Below, one piece after another: positions 9,096 to 15,234 of a DNA stretch of 15,234 nt. A model generated the notes under the pieces. That model saw only the letters and a list, made by a program, of their open reading frames with translations, was not told the DNA's origin and searched no databases. Origin of the DNA: Cylindrobasidium torrendii FP15055 ss-10 (lineage: Eukaryota > Basidiomycota > Agaricomycetes > Agaricales > Physalacriaceae); contig KN880854.1 of the NCBI GenBank assembly GCA_000934385.1, positions 1 to 15,234 on the forward strand. The letters run 5' to 3'. The position numbers and the translations under genes were made by a program. Every line of letters begins with the position of its first letter. Positions within the stretch are counted from its first letter, which is position 1.

Positions 9096-9752
9096 ATGCC
9101 CAAGGAACATACTCACACATCGACCGTACACAGGTACGCGTCTGACGTTGCATTTGCTTTCAAACGTCCTTATTCCTATTCAGTGCCGACAATCGTAACT
9201 CTTCGAAGATGTTGGGCTCACTGGAGAGATACTATGGTTTGGGCATCACTCTTGCCGCCGCGACGATGGTGCTAACCTGCTATTTTTCGCTCAGCGGAAC
9301 GTTTGAACCTGCTTGAGACCCCAGGGACCTGGATATTCTGTGGCGACGGGGTGGCAGGACTTAGCACATTCCAGAAGGACTGGCTGTATAGGAGTTGTGG
9401 AAACGACGAATGGCGGATCACGAATCAGCGCGTACCGTACGCCGCGGCGGTGATTGAGTTATGGGAAAAGCTCACAGCGCGATTTCCTGACCTCGCGGAC
9501 AACCTCGAGGACAACCTCGAGGACAACCTCGAGGACAATAAACTCAAACGTGGGGAGGTGGGATGGCCGTTGTTCAGACGGTACATAGCACTCACGTACA
9601 CAAAGGGCCTTCTGAAGTACCTCAAGTGCAGGCGCATCCTGAATTTAGCGCCGCCCGGATGGCACCCTGACGACGAGCCCGAGGACTCTCCAGGCGAAGA
9701 ATACATCGGTGATTCGGCATCCATTTGGGGGAGTTGGACAGCAGGCGCATGA
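9096..9752 (+). CDS. 182-aa hypothetical protein with in-frame DNLE repeat
   Basis: Three exons: 9096-9133, 9184-9236 and 9295-9752; introns of 50 and 58 nt (donors GTACGC and GTTTGG; the second has a perfect GCTAAC branch site); 182 aa. The third exon carries nearly all of the conserved part: PGTWIFCGDG, FQKDWLYRSCG, VIELWEKLTARF and LFRRYIALTYTKGLLKYL. A 12-bp tandem repeat encodes DNLEDNLEDNLEDN. Spacing of the Trp, ELW and Arg-rich motifs suggests divergence from the gene at 8292-8886. The first two exons are short, so the start is less sure than the third exon. The function is unknown. Confidence 0.58.
9498..9539 (+). repeat. In-frame 12-bp tandem repeat, 3.5 copies
   Basis: GACAACCTCGAG is repeated exactly three times, followed by the half copy GACAAT, inside the last exon of the 182-aa gene. 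It adds the acidic peptide DNLE repeated in frame. Perfect identity between copies suggests a recent expansion by slippage. Confidence 0.95.
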
Positions 9753-10034
9753 ACAGAGTCGTGGTAGCGAGGGCATAGATTTGCGGGCAAAGTGCAGTAA
9801 TAGATAAAGATTTATGGTTCTCGCGGGGTACTGAGCATCAAACTGTCGTGAATATGCGGACTTGCAGTGACATGAGGGTGGAATGAGCATGTCTGGTCTT
9901 AGGGTAAATATACCACGCACCTGCACCTTGGCTCTTCCAGGGAAAGCTCTCGCATACTCAGCGAAGCCCAGACGTGATGTGGCCGAGAAAGGTCTTGGAA
10001 GCGGCGGAGTCCTTTACTTGAAAGCTTGAAGTGA

Positions 10035-10377
10035 GCTAACGTCGACGGAAGTTCTGAGCGCCTGTTGAGGGTACTTGGCCGCCGCCGCCATCCTTCGGTC
10101 CCTCCTCGAGGGTTAAAGTCTCGGAAGCAGGAGAAGATAGTACTTGATGAAAGCATCGCGGCCTTTTTCAGGGCGCACGGTGCCCAGTGGACATGGGGCT
10201 ATGTTTTTGCGTTGGTGCGCGATAATGTGGTGGTGGAAGGCTTAGACCGGATCGGGATTACTGCATCCGATCCTCCTGCTGAAACCACGTGTTGTTTGTA
10301 CTCTGCTGCAGACGCTCGTTTTACCAAAGTCGACGTTCAACAGCCCATGTCTTTCCAGCTTAACCAATGCAATCACG
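10035..10377 (+). pseudogene. Orphan coding-like segment, no start codon
   Basis: One frame is open for 343 nt and reads KSRKQEKIVLDESIAAFF, WTWGYVFALVRDNVVVEG and RFTKVDVQQPMSFQLNQC, a composition like a folded protein. It ends at a good donor (GTGAGT at 10378). The frame has no ATG near its beginning, and I found no upstream exon that splices into it. It may be an internal exon of a gene whose model I cannot complete, or a relic. I do not recognise the family. Confidence 0.25.
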
Positions 10378-10840
10378 GTGAGTAACATACCTTGGAGCTC
10401 GAGGGGGCATCTCTTGCGCTGGCGGATTCGGTGCTCGGAACCCCAGCGCGAAGAGTTGCGACGTTTCGTCCTGACCATTTCGCGTCTTTATCAAATTGTC
10501 AAAAATATCTCACACTTCATGACAGATATGCTCGATAAACAACCTGCTTCCCTCTCCGGCCCTTTCATCGGCTGCAACACCTTTCCAGGCCACCTTGGCG
10601 GTGTTAGATGGCGCCAGCGACTGTTGGCAAAATCACGCTGGCATCATCTCCAGCGAGTTTCTCAAGGTCATGCATCGCTGAGGAGGAGCTGCGGGGAGTA
10701 ATCCCAGACGAGGTGCGTGCTATACCAAAAGTATGCGAAATCAAGTATTTACAAACCATTCAGGGCCTTTTCTCCATGCGGGCTCGCGGAAAAGGAATAG
10801 GAGGACTGGCTGCACTATTTCCAATACGTCTTCGCGACGA

Positions 10841-10860
10841 TTTTCTTTTCTTCTCCCCTC
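10841..10860 (+). promoter_or_regulatory. Pyrimidine (CT) tract before the transposase start
   Basis: Twenty consecutive pyrimidines end 16 nt before the transposase ATG at 10877. CT-rich tracts near transcription starts are a common core-promoter feature in filamentous fungi, so this supports 10877 as the start and places transcription initiation nearby. The role is inferred. Confidence 0.45.
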
Positions 10861-10876
10861 ATCGACCGCCGACCCA

Positions 10877-13800
10877 ATGTCATCCAACCTATCGGGCTCA
10901 TCCTCTAAGAAAGTGTTACCGCCTCCGGTGCCCACTGCCAGAATTCGTCGAGCTGGCAAGACCAGCAAACGCAGGGCCGTAGACATCGATGCAGGCCGTG
11001 TACCCCTGCATACAGGTGTGGAGAGAGTGTTTGAGGTTGCCCCCGGCGGGCGACCCAAGCTCACTGAGCTCGAGGACTTTCCGACAGAGCGCCCGCCACA
11101 GCGCAGAAGACTGGGCTCTGGAGCAGCAGCAGACGAGTTTGCCGGATGGGCGGATGGAGCGCCAGCGACGGAGAACAACGAGTGGGAAGGTTTTGAGGAC
11201 GAAGCCTTGCCTGCCGATATGTTTGATCCAGACGGGGAGGAGAACGAGATACTTCAAGAGGTGAAACCTCGTCGTAGCTTCTATCAAACAACGGTGAGTA
11301 ACGTCTCATTTGCCGCCGCTTGAACTCACGATTATGGGACAGGACGACCCGATGGGACGTTTTCGCGAGCTGGAGGATTTGATTATTCAAGAAACCTTTT
11401 ATCTCGACGCGCTGAGCGAAGGTGCAAGCTGCTTCTCCTGCAAGCAGCCCTCGGAGCGGAGTCCCATGTCCCACGAGCTCGGCGAGACCGACACCCTTCC
11501 CTCTAGTTCAACGCCCAGCTGTGACAGCGACGACAGCTCTCTATACCGCTGCATCTCCTGTGGTGTCTTCAACGAGTGTTACCGCTGCTGCTTACAACGA
11601 CACCGGCTCAGCCCCTTACATGTCATTAGGGTAAGCTCTACATTTGTTCGAATGCTGGGAAGGGTCTGATTTGAATGCAGCGGTGGACTGGCAGATATTG
11701 GCAACGAACAACGCTCCGCGATATGGGACATGTCTACCACATTGGACATGACGGAGAGCGGTGCTTCAACGCGTCGAAGGAAATCTTGTGCACGGTGTTG
11801 CACTGCAATGGAATTCACCAAGTCAAGACAACATTCTGTGGGTGTTCTCAGTCACTCGAGATAGCGCGGTGGAGGCTGGCCATGCGCTTAGCCTGGTACC
11901 CGTCGAGCTGGGAGCAGCCACAGACGTTCGCAACATACGAATGCCTCAAACAGTTCCGCACACTCTGCACCGTGGCCAATGTGAACGTGCGCGACTACGT
12001 GACAGCGCTGGAGAAAATGACGGACCCTCTCTCTTCTGGCTTCGTGCCAGATCGGTACAAGAATTTTGGGCGGATGGTCCGCCAGTGGTATCATATCGTG
12101 CGTATGCGCAGGATGGGAGTCGCGTATCTCCCCAATGGAGTCGAGTCGGCAGAGCTTGGGGCTGCGGGAGTGAAGTGTTGGGCGTGCCCGCGCCCTGGCG
12201 TCAACCTCCCTGATGGATGGGAGGAGGTTCAAGAAAACATTCGGTATGTGATTTTGGTCAACGGATTTGATATACATTTCTGATCGTCCACAGCTACAAA
12301 TACAGCCTCTTCGTCGGCCTGGATGCCAACTTCCGGCTCGAGAACAAGCTCCGCAAAGTCGCCAAAGGACGAACGATGGGCGTGCTCGCAGATGGCCTCG
12401 GTTACTTCGCCAAGCTTGACGGCAAGGATGGGTACGTCGAGCACATCAAAAAAAATGTCACCGAGGAGGACGTATGTGTTTTGTCTAGAGCAGCCGACTG
12501 GTTTAACTGATTTAACCACAGATTAATACGTGTGCTGGCTTCCAGGCGATCATGCAGCGAGACGCCAGATTCAGCAAAGGGCTTCGAGCAACTGGTGTAG
12601 CTGCGTGTTCCTGCACTCGACACGAGTTGGTGCGCCCAAACGGGATCGGCGATTTGATTAAGGGTGAAAGGTATGTCTTTCTGAGTGAGCTGGGTATACG
12701 TGCTTATACAATTGTCAGGTTCTCGTCCATGGATTACCTCTTCTGTGCTGGAATTCGGAACGATCTGAAGCTGCGCATTATGGCCTCGTACGACATTGGA
12801 TGTATCTGGAAGATATATCTACTGAAGAGGATGGCGGTGCTCCCGGCATCGATTGGAGGACCCCTGGCAGCAGTACTCACCGACATTGAGGTTTCCCTTC
12901 CCGTCTGGCATGCAGAGGACCACGGCATTGATTGCGCTGCCGCCGAAACCATGCGCCATAAACCTGGCGCCGGGATGACAGATTGCGAAGGTGTTGAACG
13001 CATCTGGTCGGGCTCAAACCCCAAGGCATACGCGACCCGCGAGATGCATATGGACACGCGCCATTCGGCGCTGGAAGACCATTTTGACCACCATAATTGG
13101 TGTATGAACCTTCGATTACGTTCGTTTCTTCCCTGGCTCTCTTCATTGTTAATGGCTTACATGTTCTACAGGAATTCTCCTTGGCAAACGATATCGTATT
13201 GCGAAAGAAGAACTTGCGGCACAAAGTGCAAACCATGACCAAGTATCGAGTGGAATCGACTCCGTCGTTCTTACCGCCTGGATGGATTCTGTGCGTGACT
13301 GGCACGCGCAGGAGAAGGTTCTCGTGAAGAACAAGACGGTTCGAAATCCCTATGTATCTTCATGGAGGGAGGGTGCGTTCCATCTGATTTACAATAAATG
13401 ATCCTGGTACTAACAATTCCTCGCACAGGTGATTTGACGGAGAAGCGGATTCGAGAGGATCTGGTTGCGGCTGAGCAGGCAGAGTTAAGTGTCCTCAACA
13501 TCGAGATCGCAAAGAAGAAAGTAACCGTTGTGGCTTTTGTGACGGCCGTACTCCAGGTCGAACAAATACAGTAAGTACAACTCTATTGGGATTGCGTCCA
13601 AGCTCACCGTCTTGCAGGCTGAAAATCAGGTCGCTTCAGGTGGCCAAGGGAAAGGCGGCGTACGGCTCGGAAAAGAAGATTGCCGATGCGCGGAAGGCCT
13701 TCGCGCCCAAGTTCGAGCATGTTCGCCGCCTCCAAGCATCATTTATGCCCCTCGTCACCCCCATCCTCCAATCCGCAGAGCTTGCGGCCGAAGAGGACGC

Positions 13801-14786
13801 AATCAAGCGGGGAACAACTCGAATTCCCACACTCCCCGAGGACGTCAAGATCTGGATGCCATCGGAAATACCGTCAGAGTCGCGAGACCTCTACAACCCT
13901 CTCCTTTTCTCCACGGAGTCTAGCCTACGATCCCTGCAGTGCAGTGAAAACCTGGACGCCGTCCGCCTACGGCTATATACGCTCGCACACATTTTACGTT
14001 TCAAGAACAAGAACCTCGTCGCGCAAAAGGCAGGCACCCGTGCAAAAGGCCTTCTCGAAGAGACCCAAGGCCGACTGGCTTCTGCAGTGCGAAAGTACAG
14101 AGCTGCGTATAGGGCCTTGGTATTGTTGGTAGGAGTGAAGGAGGCTCGGCCGTATCGTCCACTCAGACGGCAGGATGTCACAACGAAATTCTTCGTCGAC
14201 TATAAAGCAGACGCGGCGCGGCGCCTCACAAAGCTGGTAAACAGCACCTCGCGCCACCGCATACGGGCGCCTGTAGGCCAACGACTAAACGAGGATGATG
14301 TCGAAACACCCAACTTTGACGAGGACGACGATTATGAGGCGCTTGGTGAGCAGCTTGTGGAGGATGCGGAGCTTGTGGGCGCTGGGAAGCACGGAGTGCG
14401 GGGCAAGAGCAAGCGTCTGATGAGTTGGATTTGGACGGCAAATGGGGCTCCGGACGAGGATGAGGAGACATTGCTCCATGATGGTGAGTGTGTGATCCAG
14501 TTTGACGAACCAGTAAAACTAATTGTGTGCAGCGGTTCGTGTCGAGTGGTGTAAATCTCTTGCGAGGACGGAAAGGTGGCAGGAGGAGGTAATTCTTCTC
14601 GAAGAGGAGATGCGACGAGTTGGAGTGACCCTTAGGTGGGAGCGGAATGAGTGGGAGACTAAGGCTAGTGGGTGCCGGTTGGATACACCGACGGGTCGTG
14701 GCAAGGCCGCATATGCGCTGCGCCAGGCGGCAGACCGTGCGTGGCTCGCGCATGCCGCCGATGAGGAATTTGCCCAGTATCTGTAA
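10877..14786 (+). CDS. KDZ (Kyakuja-Dileera-Zisupton) transposase with CxC2 cysteine cluster, apparently intact
   Basis: Ten exons: 10877-11293, 11343-11630, 11681-12243, 12294-12471, 12522-12670, 12719-13119, 13172-13372, 13429-13570, 13618-14483 and 14533-14786. Introns are 47-56 nt and every junction keeps frame; 1152 aa. The basic and acidic N-terminus (1-165) is followed by the CxC2 cluster: C169/C172, C209/C212, C218/C221, H226 and H232, then RWTGRYW and CACPRPG-like WACPRPG (402-408). The transposase core has LDANFRL (D433), INTCAGF, SKGL, TRHELVRPNGIGDLIKGER (514-532), MDYLF, SYDIGC (D557) and DCEGVERIW (D620, E622, E625). D433, D557 and one of the glutamates are the likely DDE metal ligands of the RNase H-fold catalytic core. 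A helical, coiled-coil-like C-terminus (RWQEEVILLEEEMRRV) completes the family pattern. The sixth intron uses the donor GTTCGT. KDZ enzymes mobilise DNA transposons in fungi; activity here is inferred from an unbroken frame. Confidence 0.93.
10877..14786 (+). mobile_element. KDZ-family DNA transposon (ends not located)
   Basis: The complete transposase gene marks a class II element. The limits given are those of the coding region only. I searched by eye for inverted repeats between 9753-10876 and 14787-15234 and found no convincing termini or target-site duplication. A minus-strand coding-like frame stops at 14948, so the right end may lie in the 161 bp between the genes or beyond the window. 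Confidence 0.75.
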
Positions 14787-14947
14787 TTTACAATGTAATT
14801 AAGGTTCTAATGATGGTGCGCCACGTTCAATGTCGATTTCTCTAGCCACGTGAACCCATACAGCCCGAAATGGATGTTTCCTATAAGTTCATAGCTTCCG
14901 AGCGTGAAAACTCAGTAAAATATCGATGCCGGACCCGGCTCCGGAGC

Positions 14948-15232
14948 CTATACATGAGGTGAATTCACGGGTGGTACGGCTAGGTGGCCCGATTGCCGAA
15001 GTGTGAACGAAGATGAACGATTTCCGCTCTTGTACACTTGGAAAGTGATGCCTTTCACCTCTGGGACCCAGAGGGGGAAATCGTTCACATCCGTGCAATA
15101 TACATACTGGAAAGTGTACACCTGGCTACTGCCACAGGTGAAGACGAGGAGTCGGTCTGCATCGACGTCGACGTCCGGTTGGGGAAGTTCTTCTTCGGGT
15201 CCAGCGTTGAACGTTGAGGGTCCGTCCAGTGT
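14948..15232 (-). CDS. 3' part of an unidentified gene entering from the right edge
   Basis: On the minus strand a frame is open from the window edge to a TAG at 14948-14950, giving 94 residues without a stop. It reads EEELPQPDVDVDADRLLVF, VYTFQYVYCTDVNDFPLWV and GITFQVYKSGNRSSSFTL. The composition is rich in aromatic and beta-branched residues and looks like a beta-rich protein. The 5' part lies outside the window, and introns may exist within it. It is convergent with the transposase gene, with 161 bp between the stop codons. I do not recognise the family. Confidence 0.4.
   Translation of the reverse strand, partial: TLDGPSTFNAGPEEELPQPDVDVDADRLLVFTCGSSQVYTFQYVYCTDVNDFPLWVPEVKGITFQVYKSGNRSSSFTLRQSGHLAVPPVNSPHV
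15014..15087. repeat. Imperfect hairpin: 12-bp inverted repeat with inner palindrome
   Basis: TGAACGATTTCC at 15014-15025 is exactly complementary to GGAAATCGTTCA at 15076-15087. Inside it, at 15059-15073, is a second near-palindrome (CTCTGGG-A-CCCAGAG). The structure lies inside the predicted partial coding frame of the minus strand, so it may simply be repeated coding sequence, or it may be a folded element that makes that coding call doubtful. Confidence 0.7.
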
Positions 15233-15234
15233 GT

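Larger units (their letters stand above)
9753..10876. other. Ambiguous 1.1-kb stretch upstream of the transposase
   Basis: No complete gene can be built here. On the plus strand a coding-like frame lies at 10035-10377, listed separately. It is followed by a GTGAGT donor at 10378 and possible acceptors at 10446 (CCCCAG) and 10525 (GACAG). A further frame near 10525-10680 encodes CWQNHAGIISSEFLK but soon stops. A well-formed intron signature (donor GTGCGT at 10713, acceptor ATTCAG ending 10763, 51 nt) lies 113 nt before the transposase ATG and could be a 5'-UTR intron or part of a decayed gene. A pyrimidine tract is at 10841-10860. Confidence 0.4.

Noticed and set aside
9498..9539. CRISPR-like or minisatellite array
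   Set aside because: The units are 12 bp without spacers and lie in frame within a coding exon, so this is a coding tandem repeat only.
10741..11474. Open frames of 123-145 aa on the minus strand over the transposase 5' exons
   Set aside because: They oppose the N-terminal and CxC2 exons and show no family motif.
14226..14753. 175-aa open frame antisense to the last transposase exons
   Set aside because: It lies opposite well-supported KDZ coding sequence, spans an intron and has a low-complexity Pro/His/Ser/Arg composition typical of antisense shadows.
1..15234. A TET/JBP dioxygenase gene, often found near KDZ elements
   Set aside because: I looked for the HxD...H and arginine motifs in the spliced proteins and found no such domain in the window.
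9753..15234. Terminal inverted repeats and target-site duplication of the KDZ element
   Set aside because: No matching pair was seen by eye. The hairpin at 15014-15087 is local and has no counterpart upstream of the gene.

Overview
The window looks like nuclear DNA of a filamentous basidiomycete, most likely a mushroom-forming Agaricomycete. Three things point there. Every gene I could rebuild carries very short introns (26 introns, 44-58 nt, many with GTNNGT donors and CTNAC/CTNAN branch sites). One gene encodes a complete CxC2-type KDZ transposase. Most other genes match lineage-expanded Agaricomycete families that I know by motif but that have no accepted function.

Layout. Positions 1-1600 hold no confident gene, only a weak coding-like segment (561-963) and a degenerate tRNA-like stretch followed by an 11-T run. 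From 1601 to 4307 (minus strand) lies a five-exon gene for a predicted 835-aa protein with an acidic and proline-rich middle and a conserved tryptophan-rich C-terminal domain. It is divergent from two tandem plus-strand genes (4527-5274 and 5331-6287) whose products carry viroplasmin-like (RNase H1 N-terminal-like) modules: one in the first, two clear ones in the second. The second converges on a minus-strand gene (6296-7035) of the 'MGRPRLY' basic N-terminus family, with only 8 nt between the stop codons. Next come three small plus-strand genes (7393-8097, 8292-8886, 9096-9752; 185, 181 and 182 aa); the last two look like diverged paralogs.

Positions 9753-10876 are ambiguous, with coding-like and intron-like signals but no complete gene. 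From 10877 to 14786 a ten-exon gene encodes an apparently intact 1152-aa KDZ transposase with a CxC2 cysteine cluster. At the right edge a minus-strand open frame (14948-15232) enters from outside the window.

How it fits together. The transposase is the only gene whose role is clear. The viroplasmin-like modules suggest nucleic-acid (hybrid or dsRNA) binding. The other proteins have basic or acidic, possibly nuclear, segments. The window reads as a transposon-rich accessory region; whether the small genes are cargo of a KDZ element or an independent gene-family cluster cannot be decided here, because I could not find terminal inverted repeats or target-site duplications. All gene models were spliced by eye from reading frame, splice signals and family motifs, with no transcript evidence.
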